A stretch of 64,000 nucleotides of DNA, taken from NCBI GenBank assembly GCA_033725935.1, contig MU867065.1, positions 806,001 through 870,000 on the forward strand. The letters are read 5' to 3'. The DNA is from Cladorrhinum sp. PSN259. Taxonomy: Eukaryota; Ascomycota; Sordariomycetes; Sordariales; Podosporaceae. Shown here one piece after another: positions 11,064 to 21,745 of the stretch (position 1 is its first letter; every line of letters begins with the position of its first letter). The position numbers and the translations under genes are program-made. The notes under the pieces were generated by a model. That model was given only the letters and a program-made list of their open reading frames with translations. It was not told the origin of the DNA and made no database searches.

Positions 11064-12870
11064 TCAATAAGTAGCTAGCCCCATCCCGATGCCAATCTTT
11101 TTGACAAGTGCCTTCTTGAGGTACCACTCCCTAGCCAGGCCCCTCGTCAGCTTGGCAAACATCTGCGGTGAGATCCTTCCCCTTTCCACTGCCCTCCCCA
11201 GCATGAATATCGCATCGGCCAGCGCCCTTTCTTCGGCTACTAGGTCATACAACTGGTTACCCACGACGGTCGGGGCGACTAACAGTTCGTCGATGTTTGG
11301 CTCCGGATGGCGGGAGGAGGACTCAATCACTGCGTCTGCTTTGCGCAACGAATCTTGAAGGATTGCAGTGTTGGATGTTAGCAAAGCGGAAAACTGCGTT
11401 AGTTGTGCCGACTCTGCTTGAAGTTTCGCCGAGGCGGATAGCATTGCTTGCCGCTGAGCTTGGAGACCCATGAGTGACGAATCGTTTTGTTCGCGCGCGC
11501 GTTGCCGGTGTGCGTGGAGAGTTTGGGCCAGTTGGTGGAAGAGGGCGTCCTTTTCGGGATTGGGAGGGATCGGAGGCGGTGGGATCGCTGATGTGGAGGA
11601 TGGAGAGGGAATCGTGAGGGACAGGTCTGAGTCTAGCAGGTCTGGGGGTGGCGGTGGTTTGGCGACTGGTTGGGGTGGTGGCTGAATTGTCGCTGGCGGT
11701 GGAGAGTGATATTGTTGTTGCTGCCATGCTCCTGGTGGTGGTGGAGGTGTAGCGTATTGCTGTTGTGGAGCGAATGTTGAGACTCGGCGCGGGTCTACCG
11801 GTTGAGGAGGGCTTGGAGGAAAGGTCCCCGCTCCAACTGGCTGAGGCGGTTGGTGATATTGAGGAATTGGCGGTGGGTGTTGCGCCGAGGGCTGGGGCGG
11901 CCGTACCGCCGCTGGGGGAGACTGTGTCACCTGCGGTGGTAGAGGAGGCGCACTTTCATATCTTGAAGGCCCTGCTCTTTGAAACTGCTCTTGATGGTGT
12001 GTCTTCGGTCCCTCGTTCATGTATTGACTTGGCGGCCCTCCTACCTTTGGTGGGAGCGCGGGTACAGGAGGGCCTGACTGCTGCGACAGAGGAGGCGGGG
12101 AGATATGTTGTCGTGAATCAACAGAAACACCTGGCTTCGGTGGAGGCGGAGGTGGTCTGGCGGCGCTGTCTGGAACGGGAGTCTGAACCTGGCTCGCTGG
12201 CCTTGGGGCAAGATCGGCTGGCAGTGGAGGAACCGGAGGCGGCGTAGGTGACTGCGATTGTTGAGGCGGAGGTGGGATTCCTTGTTGGCGAGCGACTACT
12301 GGGGGCTCCTTCGCAAACACATCTCTCAATATCGCAATAAAGTCCAGTATGCTTGACTTATCCCAGAACGTCGCCCACCCCACCAGGTATGGATGATAGA
12401 CCTGTCCCTGCGGATCAACATGCTGACCTGGTCGCACCACCATGGTCTCGGTCGGGGTCACGTAAACGAGCGGCGGTTCGCGGGGGTATGCGTGAGGAAC
12501 CCATAGTGATATTGGGAATCGGTACGTCGTGCCTCGAAACAGAACCGGGATCGTGCCTGTCAGGTGTAAGAGCAATGCTGAGCTCCCATTGGGGAAAGCT
12601 GCGATGACTCGCTGTCAGTTATTGGGTGCTGGCAAATTGTAAGGAATGGAGCTTGCGCGTACTGTGAACATCTGTCCTGGGCGAGAGAGATGGATAAAGC
12701 GACAGAGCCTGGGCAACATCGTTGTAGGTTCGGTTGACGTGGTGGTATTCCTGCGATAACAGAAGAAGAGGGGTCAGTGGTGTTGGCCTTTATTTATCGC
12801 GATTAATTACTGCACATACACTGGTCAACACACTGTAAAGCCAGTTCAGGACATGCTGCTGGACGACCAT
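11064..12870 (-). CDS. vps23: ESCRT-I subunit Vps23 (Tsg101 homologue)
   Basis: Three exons: 12820-12870, 12663-12750 and 11064-12598; 557 residues. Introns of 69 and 64 nt have GTATGT and GTACGC donors. The N-terminal 150 residues are a UEV domain (VLNWLYSVLTSEYHHVNRTY, then FRGTTYRFPISLWVPHAYPR and HPYLVGW), an E2 fold without the catalytic Cys that binds ubiquitin and PTAP-type motifs. A Pro/Gln-rich linker of roughly 250 residues follows, then a coiled coil. The C-terminal steadiness box (ALADAIFMLGRAVERGRI, then AREWYLKKALVKKIGI) docks Vps28/Vps37. The family sorts ubiquitinated membrane proteins into multivesicular endosomes and feeds the Rim/Pal pH pathway. The start was chosen because it matches the conserved UEV N-terminus. 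Confidence 0.93.
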
Positions 12871-14385
12871 GTTGGATTGACGCAGCAGCGGATTGGTGCT
12901 ATCGGTGCATGGTATTTGGTGGTAAGGATCGACGACGACATGGGCGGGAATCTGTCTGGAGGTTGCCAAGCTCTCGCAATGGGAACCTGCATTGCTTGGC
13001 ATCGAAATGACGAGGTCCATTGGTGATGCAATGGTCCGAGCTCACTTCGCAAGGTGTTCGATTAATTACATCTGTTACGCGATTACGTGTAATTATTAAC
13101 CCACTGTTATATCTGTAACTTGCATGTCCTCATTGCCACTTTAAGAACACAACACAACACTTAATCAGAGACATCTTCAGGATTGGAGATAGGTATGATG
13201 AGCAATATACCTAGCTGATGTCTGTAATTGAACGCAACAGTTTCGAGAATATAAGCTTATACCCGAGGGGATCGCCCACGCTTAGAGTCGGTTCATTGAG
13301 ATATCCTCGAACGATAATTCTTGGGGACGATGGGATGGAAAGAAACCCCCCAACCTTCGTAAATATAAGCGACATCACAGCAATACCTTGACGGTTTGTA
13401 CTTGGCGCATGGGGCATTTACGCCCTGCCCAAGATCGCGGCGTTGTATCATGAGGTCAAGGGCGCGATTGAAATGTGGGGGGTGAAGCCATTCCACGAAC
13501 TCTCTCAAAGCTGGTTGCAAGAGAGGAACCATCACAGCAACATCAACAAATAACAAAGAAAGTTGCTGCAGGAGGTGCCCGTGGTTGTGAGCATGTGCCT
13601 GACCCCTCCATCTTCCCTCCACACAATGCCCCACCTGCAGCACATCACCTCTTGCCCCCGCTTTTCTTCACCTCCCGCTTGCTCAGTCACGGACGTTTTG
13701 AAGGGTCCTTCCGGCTGCCTCGATTATTTTCTCGGTCAAACTTTTCATCAGATGTCCCTTCATCCCACGTCCCCCATCCCCGAAATGCCGAAGGCTGTCG
13801 AATTGAAACAACAACAGCAATGACAAAACGCGGGAGCTTGGCCGAAGGCCGTGGTCGGCGAAGGGCGCAGAACTTGCCCATCGGCACAGAAGCGTCCTCC
13901 TCACTGGTTGAAACTCGTCAAGGATGCCTCTCAAACTGCGATATTTTCCATCACGGTCTCCACCGGGCCATTGTCACAGCCCATTTTTTTTTATTTCTAG
14001 AATTTCACGCCACAGCAGGTCATCTCATCTTGGCAGGAGTGGAATCGGAGGAGGGGCGAAACTTTTTTTTGCTTTCCAACGTCGGATGACTTTGCTTACA
14101 AAAAGCCTGCCGCCTCCCTGCTAGCATGACTGATCCCGACGAGGTTCCGACTCAGAACAAACAATGGCCTCGATCCCCTTGTGACAACTTTTTGTCTCTT
14201 GGTCCCAACATCAAAGTACATGCTCACGAAAAAAAGGATATTTCGCACGGCTGAGGAGTATTACAGATACATTTCTGTATACTCCTTGCGTCAGGACTTA
14301 TTCGTTTGATCCATCACTACACCACTTCAAAGACTCTCACTTTGCGATTGGCTGAATTAAGCCTTTGTTATTTACCTGCAGCAAC
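12871..14385. other. Divergent promoter region of vps23 and the dioxygenase gene
   Basis: About 1.5 kb between two diverging starts. Open frames here (for example around 13475-14089) lack domain-like composition and are taken as chance. CT-rich runs and poly-T tracts (13985, 14065) are present. A possible acceptor (CCTGCAG) lies immediately before the dioxygenase ATG, so that gene may have a 5' UTR intron. Confidence 0.4.
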
Positions 14386-15930
14386 ATGCTTCCACCCATC
14401 CCGGATCTGGCCAACTATGGAATCTCTCCAACCCACGGTTTCCTCCCGGATGTCCTGCCGTTGACGAGACTCCCGGATCCATACTACCACAAATGGGAGG
14501 CCATCGCCGCCAACCTGCAGGCCCTCATTCTCAGCAAGCGGTTGCGAGGAGTCGTTGACCGGCTCCCTGTGCTCTCCACCATCGGTCTGGAACATGACGC
14601 AGAATGGCGCAGAGCATACGTGCTGCTGTCCTTTATGGCCCACGGCTACATCTGGGGCGGTGATAGTCCCAGTGACCGTCTGCCCCCTCCTATTGCAGTC
14701 CCGCTGTTGAAGGTTTCTCAACACCTTGAGGTGCCGCCCGTCGCCACCTACGCAGCCGTCTGTCTCTGGAACTTCAAGCCGCTCTTCATGGACGAAGACA
14801 TTGACAACCTTGAGAACCTTTCGACTCTGGTCACTTTTACCGGAGCTCTCGACGAATCATGGTTTTACCTTGTGTCCGTCGCCATGGAAGCCCGCGGCGC
14901 ACCCATCGTTCCTCTGATGCTGGACGCCATCGCTGCAGCTCGGAAGAACGATGCAGCCACCGTCACGGCAAACCTCAACACGTTCGCTGAACGTCTGGAC
15001 GATCTCACCACTCTTTTGGTTCGGATGCACGAGAGCTGTGATCCCAACATTTTCTACAACCGAATTCGCCCTTTCTTGGCTGGCAGTAAGAACATGGCCG
15101 AAGCTGGACTGCCCGATGGTGTTCTCTACGAGGATGGTTCCGGAACCGAGACTTACCGTCAATACTCTGGAGGCAGCAATGCTCAGAGCAGTCTGATCCA
15201 GTTCTTCGACGTCGTCCTGGGTATCGAACATCGCCCCACAGGCGAGAAAAAGGCACCCGGAGATGACCGCACCGGCCGAGAAGGCCACCCACCGGCGCCC
15301 AAACACAACTTCATTATGGAGATGCGGAACTACATGCCTGGTCCTCACGCCCGCTTCCTTGGCGATGTCCAGGCGGTAGCCAACATTCGTGACTACGTGG
15401 AGCAGAACCGGGACAATGTCCCACTTTGCGTGGCTTACGATGCTTGCTTGTCCATGCTGCGCGCCCTTCGCGACAAGCACATTGCTATCGTCACGCGGTA
15501 CATTGTTCTCCCCAGCAAAGAGATTCGTGCACGCAGTCGCAGCCGGAGTCCCGAGGTGGCACGCCGCAAGGTCAATCTTGCGACTGCCTCTCGCCAGCAG
15601 CCCCAGGGCATTGCGTATGATGCTCGTGCAGCTGCCACGAAGCAGCAGGAAGCGGACAAGAAGGGAAGCAACCTGAAGGGTACGGGTGGTACAGCCCTCA
15701 TTTCTTTCCTGAAGCAAGCAAGGGACGAGACTGGCGAGCCGGCGATTGAGGAGTGGACCAAGCGGTTCATGAGCAGGCAGCCCAGATCGGCGGGCAAGAA
15801 TGATTTTTTTGCTGATAAGCCCGAGGAAGTTGCTGGTGGCTTGCATTTGCAGACGGAGGAGGTTCCAGTCGCCGGACTTGCGGGGAACTGGACGATGGAT
15901 GATGATGTTGGGGGCATTTGCAATTACTAA
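14386..15930 (+). CDS. bna2: Indoleamine 2,3-dioxygenase (Bna2-type)
   Basis: Single exon, 514 residues, ATG in context GCAACATGC. The family uses haem and O2 to open the indole ring of tryptophan to N-formylkynurenine, the first step of de novo NAD and kynurenine synthesis. Family hallmarks: MLPPIPDLANYGISPTHGFL at the N-terminus, RAYVLLSFMAHGYIWGG, IQFFDVVLGIEH and MRNYMPGPHARFLGDVQ. The proximal haem ligand is predicted to be His365 in LRDKHIAIVTRYI. After the catalytic domain there is an extra basic and disordered tail of about 120 residues (from roughly 390), longer than in animal enzymes but seen in fungal IDOs. No targeting signal is seen, so it is likely cytosolic. Confidence 0.93.
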   Translation: MLPPIPDLANYGISPTHGFLPDVLPLTRLPDPYYHKWEAIAANLQALILSKRLRGVVDRLPVLSTIGLEHDAEWRRAYVLLSFMAHGYIWGGDSPSDRLPPPIAVPLLKVSQHLEVPPVATYAAVCLWNFKPLFMDEDIDNLENLSTLVTFTGALDESWFYLVSVAMEARGAPIVPLMLDAIAAARKNDAATVTANLNTFAERLDDLTTLLVRMHESCDPNIFYNRIRPFLAGSKNMAEAGLPDGVLYEDGSGTETYRQYSGGSNAQSSLIQFFDVVLGIEHRPTGEKKAPGDDRTGREGHPPAPKHNFIMEMRNYMPGPHARFLGDVQAVANIRDYVEQNRDNVPLCVAYDACLSMLRALRDKHIAIVTRYIVLPSKEIRARSRSRSPEVARRKVNLATASRQQPQGIAYDARAAATKQQEADKKGSNLKGTGGTALISFLKQARDETGEPAIEEWTKRFMSRQPRSAGKNDFFADKPEEVAGGLHLQTEEVPVAGLAGNWTMDDDVGGICNY

Positions 15931-16358
15931 GACAGACACCTTTGCGGTGAAAAGCGGGTCAGAAGATGGGTACATTTCCTTGGGGCGGTAGTCTGAATAA
16001 TTAATCAGCGTTTTCTCTTCCTTCTTGTAGACACGTAGTCGTTGTCTTCCTTCAGTGACTAGATATGTGATGTGTTATGCAAGTACATGTACACTAGCAT
16101 CTGTGAACAGCGAACTAAGATGGAAAATCTTTCTTTTCGACTCAAACCTGGTGGATCTATTTGGTAAATTTACTTTTGTTCCCCGTGGTCTAGATATTAT
16201 GTCTGGTCTTTTGGAATGTGAGCCACACTCTGTTTGCGATTTTGTACAATTGCCTCGCTGGTGTATGCTGAAATGATGTTGAGACTCGAATGCATCAGCA
16301 GCAAAGTGAACCAAGGAAATTATGGTGACCCGGCGAGCGCTTGAGAGTTATGCATTGC
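15931..16358. other. Convergent 3' flanks
   Basis: Short region between two converging genes; 3' untranslated sequence presumed. No other signal. Confidence 0.4.
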
Positions 16359-17198
16359 TCAGTCGGCAGATATCTGTATATCTCCAACCTCAGCCGCTTC
16401 CCCAAGCGTCTCTCCCAACTTGACCAGGGTCTTCTCATACACGCGAGCAACATCCATATACAGTTCCTCCTCGTCATCATTCCAGAAACCCCCCTTGCTC
16501 GAAGCACCGACGGGGCCATCAACTCCACTCTGCTCTGTCTCGAATTGGGAGTCCTCTGGCGCACCATCTTCCTCCACTTCCTCCACGCCACTTCTGCTCA
16601 TGACGTCCACAATCAAGATGCGCGTTTGTTGGACAAGACTCTTGCAGCGCACCATGTCCGTTCGCGACATGCCGCCCCTGAGGCCATTCTCGAAACCGGG
16701 AAGGGGCTCTTTCGTCTCGTAGTCTTCGCCAGATAAAAGGGAGGCGAAGCAGTGGTCGAGCTTGTGTAGTATCCCAAAGGTCGCGGTGGGCGCCGAGGGA
16801 AACGCCTTGACCCACTCGTTGAACTCGCTTGCGATGTTGAGGAGGTAGGGGATTTGGAGGCTCGGAGTCCCAGACAGCCAAATTACACTCAAGAGACTAT
16901 CGAGGTCCTTGCACAGCTCCGTCATGGATTGGTATCCAACCACATCCTCGTTTCCAAGCTCCTCGGTGCCCAGCTTCTTGACGAATCGACGATTGATGTG
17001 GTGCATTCGGTCTGAGATGTAATGGCGGACTTTGTCTTCCTTTTGGGATCCCGGTCGGAGCGCGTGCCCGCGGGGATGGGGTAGGCCTGCTGTGATGGTT
17101 GATGTTGTTGCTGTTGTTGATGCTGCGCTCGGGGCGGGGGAGAGAAGTGGTTGTTGCACTGCAAACCCGCCGCCACTTGCATTTTCTTCTTCAGCCAT
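16359..17198 (-). CDS. Conserved fungal protein of unknown function
   Basis: Single exon, 279 residues. The ATG at 17198 (MAEEENASGGG) is preferred because the frame upstream of it has no ATG. A variable Ser/Thr/Ala N-terminus is followed by a conserved core with HYISDRMHHINRRFVKKLG, LDSLLSVIWLSGTPSLQIPY and LDHCFASLLSGEDYETKEPL. The C-terminus is acidic and ends with ARVYEKTLVKLGETLGE. From memory, similar Pezizomycotina proteins are often labelled as meiotic recombination (DMC1-like) proteins, but no RecA fold or Walker motif is present here, so that label should not be carried over. It is helical by composition. It is divergent from the Tom6-like gene, about 430 bp apart. Confidence 0.7.
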   Translation of the reverse strand: MAEEENASGGGFAVQQPLLSPAPSAASTTATTSTITAGLPHPRGHALRPGSQKEDKVRHYISDRMHHINRRFVKKLGTEELGNEDVVGYQSMTELCKDLDSLLSVIWLSGTPSLQIPYLLNIASEFNEWVKAFPSAPTATFGILHKLDHCFASLLSGEDYETKEPLPGFENGLRGGMSRTDMVRCKSLVQQTRILIVDVMSRSGVEEVEEDGAPEDSQFETEQSGVDGPVGASSKGGFWNDDEEELYMDVARVYEKTLVKLGETLGEAAEVGDIQISAD

Positions 17199-17624
17199 AC
17201 TCGGATGTGGTGAATCGAAGTGATGATTGTCCGGATTGATCAAAGGAGCATCGCATTATTTGGGTTCTGCTGAGGTGGCCTTATCAACCTGTCAGTTGAT
17301 TGCAGCATGTGAGATGGATGAGTTCAGGAAGGCTCCATTGCGAAAGTGGAGGGGTGGAGGAGGGCGTGGAGGGGCATTGGAGAGTGGGGACATGCCCTGG
17401 GGAAGGTGGGGTGAGGAGGCTGTCACAAGGATCAGCTGAGCCACAGACAAGGTGAATGTGGCTCGCGCGGTCCCACTTGAGATCCCTGTCCCCGCGTCAC
17501 TCCCAAAATTTCCACTTCGGCTTTCTTTGGATTCGCCGTTGAACCTTTCTGGCCGAACTTTTTCCACAGCTGTCCAACTGCAATCAGTCAACGTCAACGC
17601 TCGACGAACGGAACTTCAGACACA
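17199..17624. other. Divergent promoter
   Basis: Intergenic sequence shared by the conserved protein (minus) and the Tom6-like gene (plus). It includes a G-rich stretch at 17345-17415 and a CT/CA-rich leader before 17625. No defined site can be named. Confidence 0.4.
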
Positions 17625-17906
17625 ATGGCTCCCCGCAGCGCTCGCACCAGGGCTTCAAGAAACCCCATCACCGCCGCCTACAACGCCATGTTCACTTCCG
17701 AGAACGCAGCCATTACCCGCAGCGTCATCACCTTTGGTGTTAGTTGATTGCTCCTCCGACGTCACCGCTGGCAATTGCTGAACTATTCTTTGCAGGCCGC
17801 TGTCGCTCTCCTTGCTACTGGCTTTGGCGAAGCCTTCCTTGTGTCAGTTTAACGGCTTTCCAATTGAAGCGCTGCTGGATACTGACTGTCTTGCAGCCCC
17901 GCATAA
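17625..17906 (+). CDS. tom6: Tom6-like mitochondrial import receptor subunit
   Basis: Three small exons, 17625-17738, 17796-17842 and 17897-17906, encode 56 residues. Introns have GTTAGT and GTCAGT donors, CTGAAC/CTGACT branch-like sites and TTGCAG acceptors. The product is MAPRSARTRASRNP, then TAAYNAMFTSENAAITRSV, then a hydrophobic tail span (FGAAVALLATGFGEAFLV) ending in PA. A basic Ser-rich start, the YNA..SPEN-like motif and one C-terminal membrane span match fungal Tom6 as I remember it. Tom6 stabilises the outer-membrane TOM complex. Other tail-anchored small TOM proteins (Tom5, Tom7) fit less well. The gene is too small and too split to be seen as an open frame. Confidence 0.6.
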
Positions 17907-18666
17907 ATGACAACAAACGATGGCAACTTGACGCACGAATTACCTCGACGGCACTCCCAGACCCAGGCGGGATTATGATCAAAGGACACAACTGTACGAT
18001 ATGTATTATACGGAATGGTCGCCGGGATATCGAGCGACTTACTAAGGGCGGCGTTGGGGCGGCTGCAACTCCATTTTGATACTCATGCATGTCCGGATGG
18101 TGTCGAGGATGGCCTAAAGAAAATGGAGACAAGTCCATAGGATGCACTGGGCTACGCAGTGCCAGCGCCAGCCCCCGGGGATTCCCTCACCGTGGGACCG
18201 TCTACTCCTCGATTGGAGTGAATTTAGCAAAGTAAACACGAATAATACCCCCCTGCTCTAGATCCTGGCATAACTATCAAGACGGCGAATGCTTGAGTAC
18301 ACCAAGAACGGAATATTGATTCGCACAGGCAACTTGTTCCCCCACAGCTGGCTTATGCGTACAATTTTCCATCATCCATATGCCCAGACCCTTGTTGACA
18401 GCTGTAGTAATCCCATTGTTCTTGCCAGCCTACAAAGACCGAATTTGGCACATTAACCACCTATTCACTCTCCCCCGCGAAACTCGTTCTTTGTTACATT
18501 CCAACAAGACCCCAAAATTCGAAACAATGCCATTAATCTTGTTGTATCCCGAACCTGCTCTTTGAATCTCCCTCGACTTGAATCCCCACCCTAAAGGTCT
18601 ATAAACGTGACATTTGTCTCATCCCAAAATAACTCCATCCTCACCATCATCACCACCAAGAACACC
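17907..18666. other. Intergenic region
   Basis: Tom6 3' flank and the upstream region of the next small gene. A 61-codon frame at 18380 is not supported. Nothing else is seen. Confidence 0.35.
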
Positions 18667-19065
18667 ATGATGAATGAAGACATCCCTTCGTCCTCTAACA
18701 ATAACAGCAATAACAGCAACAACACTCACAACTCTAATCGTCGCGGCTCTGTTGCCATCTCCGTTCACTCGCTGACCGAGCAGGAGGAGCGGGCTTATTA
18801 TACCCACTACAACAACATGCCTCCACCATTTCCTCCTCCTCATCATCATCATCATCATTCTTCAGCCGCTGGCTCTTCCTCTTCTTCTTCTTCTACCAAG
18901 AAAAAGACGATCAAGTTTGACAAGAACAATGTTTCGACGTCGACGAGGATCGGCCTGTGGATGATGTGCACGACCGTGAAGAAGATGGATAAAGCCCAAA
19001 AGGCCGAGAAGAGGAAGAGGGAGGAGGCGGCTGCTGCTGAGAAGATTAAGATGAAGAAGAAGTGA
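18667..19065 (+). CDS. Low-complexity small protein, doubtful
   Basis: 132 codons from an ATG in CACCATGATGA context to a TGA. The product is almost all low complexity: Asn/Ser runs, His6, Ser7, then a basic and acidic KAEKRKREEAAAAEKIKM tail. Between them is a more ordinary piece (TIKFDKNNVSTSTRIGLWMM). The stop overlaps a possible donor (AAGTGAGTTTG), so a second exon cannot be ruled out. No function can be assigned; it may be a genuine fungal small disordered protein. Confidence 0.35.
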   Translation: MMNEDIPSSSNNNSNNSNNTHNSNRRGSVAISVHSLTEQEERAYYTHYNNMPPPFPPPHHHHHHSSAAGSSSSSSSTKKKTIKFDKNNVSTSTRIGLWMMCTTVKKMDKAQKAEKRKREEAAAAEKIKMKKK

Positions 19066-20609
19066 GTTTGTTTATGATTTACCTTTTTTTCCCTTTTCTG
19101 TCCTTTATTTTGTGTTGCGAGATTGTTGTTGTTGGCGTTGTTTTTACTTGCATAGAAATTTATACTTGTAATGGTTGAGCGACGTTTTAGTGACATTTTC
19201 TTTTTGTCTTTAGACTAGGGAAAAGGTTGGTTTGTTGGAGACGAAATATAAATGACATGTTTTTTACCGGCAGAGACTTTGTGCCTACTTTTAATAATGT
19301 ATGTGTGTGAGTGATATTTCGGGATTTATGGCATTTGAGTTTACTAGGTAGCGTTTGACTAAGAGTAGAAAGGATGGGGATTCTAAGTGTATCATTTTGG
19401 TATAACCCGGGGGTATTAACAAACCCTTGACACTGCACAACAAATAAGTGTGTTTTTATATCACTCGCTCTATCTTTTATATTGAAGTTGTTTAGACAGA
19501 TTTTACTAGATGGTTGCCACCCTATTTTCTCGTTTGAGTTAATGGTTGTTACGACATGATGGGATGATACGAGGCGCCGGCTGTTTCTGCTCTGTACAGA
19601 ACAACGGCAGGTTTTAGCCACGGGCCTGAATGTGACAGATCATGATGGCTTGCATAACATTTGTCTCCAAACATTTCTTGGGCAGCTTGGATCGCGTTTT
19701 ACGTCGAGTCGATCAAAGATATCAGTTAGATGACTTATAGCAGCAATTAGATATTGAGGATAAGGGTGTGATTTATATGCATGTGCGACGCCACTAGGAA
19801 GCTAAAGAACTGTCGGGGCGGTCCATTGGGACTAGATTTGTGCCCCATTTCACTTCAGACATCTTTTCCCGCGTCTGTGAGATATAGAGTCCATCAGTTG
19901 TGCCATCTGAGAGCTGAAGGCTGTTCTTCTGTTGTACATGTACATGTGGCATACGCTGGTCAATCTGAGATGCGAAAAACTGGAGGCGTTGCCAGTCGTC
20001 AGACGTTCACTCATGCTCTGTCACAAACTGCCACCCAAATTGGGAAAGGTTTAAGCTTCTGAAGAATTTGTGTCATCCTTCAAGACAGAAATGGTGAAAT
20101 AGCGCCATTCGGCAGGACCGGCTTCATTCTCTCGCTCGATCATTGGATATCAACCCTTCGTGCCTGTGAGCCCAGAGGCTCTGTTAAAAGTTAACGACTC
20201 GGGCGAGGGCACAGAAGGCTTCTTCCAAGATTATCCCGAGTGCTCAGGATAATAATCTGATGCCAGGCCAAAGTTTAAGGTTGTGTATTTGCGTGAAGAT
20301 ACATAATGTTTTGGACACACTGGAGGAGAAATTATTCTACAGAGGGGACCTCCTGATCAAATTATGAATATTGAATTATAGAGAATGCTCCTATCTAGCC
20401 GCATCATTCAGGGGTTACTTGGCGATGCAGGTGTAAACAAACGCTACTTGGCAGTCGTTCACAGATATCGGCAATTCCCGGTCCGTAGCGGGCCGCCAAG
20501 AGGACTTCAGACCCCCGCAAATGGCGATTGCGCTCCTTCCTTCTCTCATCCCAAGCCATTTCGATCAGTCATTTTCACCCGGCCATTCAAAGTTTAATAT
20601 CTCTTGAAA
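19066..20609. other. Intergenic region
   Basis: About 1.5 kb, AT-rich at first, with no supported gene, RNA or clear repeat. The last part is the upstream region of the amidase gene. Confidence 0.4.
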
Positions 20610-21437
20610 ATGGCAATCATCGCTGTCGGTCAACTGACCTCAGCGGCCAGCATGGCCCACAACCTCCGGCAATGCCAAGTTCTAGTCAAAAAAGCAGTTC
20701 AAGCAGGCGCCAAAGCCCTCTTTCTCCCGGAGGCAACAGACTACATCGGCAGCTCCCCAGAAGAAACAGTCTCGCTCGTAAAACCCGTCACAACAAGCGA
20801 GTTTGTTCTTGGTCTGCAACAAGAAGCCCGTCAGCACAGGTTATCCATCCACGTTGGCGTCCACGAGCCAGGTCTCGACAGCCAAAAAGTCAAGAACACG
20901 GTTCTCTGGATCAACGACCAGGGAGAAATCGCCCACCGATACCAGAAATTGCACTTGTTTGATGTCGAGATCAAGGACGGTCCCGTTCTAAAAGAAAGCA
21001 GGAGCGTTGAAAGGGGAACTCAAATCCAGCCACCCTTCGAGACGCCCTTTGGCAAAGTTGCATCAACGATTTGCTTCGATCTCAGATTTCCAGAGATCAG
21101 TCTGGCACTCAAACGCATGGGCGCCGATATCATTACTTATCCTTCTGCATTCACTGTGCCTACGGGGAAGGCGCACTGGGAGATTCTGCTTCGAGCCCGC
21201 GCGATTGAGACGCAATCCTACGTGATTGCTGCCGCTCAGGTTGGACGGCACAATGAAAAGCGGGTTAGCTACGGGCACAGCATGATTGTTGATCCCTGGG
21301 GGGTTGTGTTAGCGGATCTCGGGGATAAAACGGACGATCCCGAGATTGCTACGGCCGAGATTGATCACGAGTTGTTGAGGAAAGTGAGGATGGAGATGCC
21401 TCTGAACCGCCGGAGTGACGTCTATCCGGAAATATGA
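20610..21437 (+). CDS. Nitrilase-superfamily amidase (Nit1/Nit2-type, deaminated glutathione amidase-like)
   Basis: Single exon, 275 residues. The start is ATG GCA ATC at 20610; the upstream TTG in frame is ignored. The carbon-nitrogen hydrolase triad is visible as Glu41 (ALFLPEATDYIG), Lys113 (HRYQKLHLFDVEI) and Cys155 (STICFDLRFPEIS). The YPSAFTVPTGKAHWEILLRA segment is typical of the Nit branch (yeast YJL126W, mammalian Nit1). By family knowledge this branch removes the amide of deaminated glutathione, a metabolite-repair reaction, in cytosol or mitochondria. It sits next to the repeat-peptide precursor in convergent orientation; a role in that locus is not implied. Confidence 0.85.
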   Translation: MAIIAVGQLTSAASMAHNLRQCQVLVKKAVQAGAKALFLPEATDYIGSSPEETVSLVKPVTTSEFVLGLQQEARQHRLSIHVGVHEPGLDSQKVKNTVLWINDQGEIAHRYQKLHLFDVEIKDGPVLKESRSVERGTQIQPPFETPFGKVASTICFDLRFPEISLALKRMGADIITYPSAFTVPTGKAHWEILLRARAIETQSYVIAAAQVGRHNEKRVSYGHSMIVDPWGVVLADLGDKTDDPEIATAEIDHELLRKVRMEMPLNRRSDVYPEI

Positions 21438-21745
21438 GGACGACAAGGATATTGCACGCCGGGATCAGGTTAGAGAATTTACGCGTATGATCAGGTCAGG
21501 TTACACAAGCAGTCTTTTGCACCAACAAAGCCAGAGAGAACCTGGAAGGTAGCATTGTTTTCAAAACTCCAAATTTTATTCGTCACCAGCCGATCTCTAC
21601 TGACAAACTCCCCCCAGGTAGCTAAACCTATCTACAGGCATCATTGGAAAGAGTACATGAAGCCTGTCTAGCTACTCTGCCCCCCACACCATGCGCTGAT
21701 CGCCAACACCCTGCCATCATCAAGTGATCAGATCATCTCGCCAGC
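21438..21745. other. Convergent 3' flanks
   Basis: 308 bases between the stops of the amidase gene and the repeat-precursor gene. No feature seen. Confidence 0.4.

Noticed and set aside
13475..14089. 204-codon frame upstream of the dioxygenase
   Set aside because: It starts without supporting context, has no domain and lies in a divergent promoter; composition looks like chance.
16359..17198. Label as meiotic recombination protein DMC1
   Set aside because: No Walker A/B or RecA core is present; that name is a legacy label remembered for this family.
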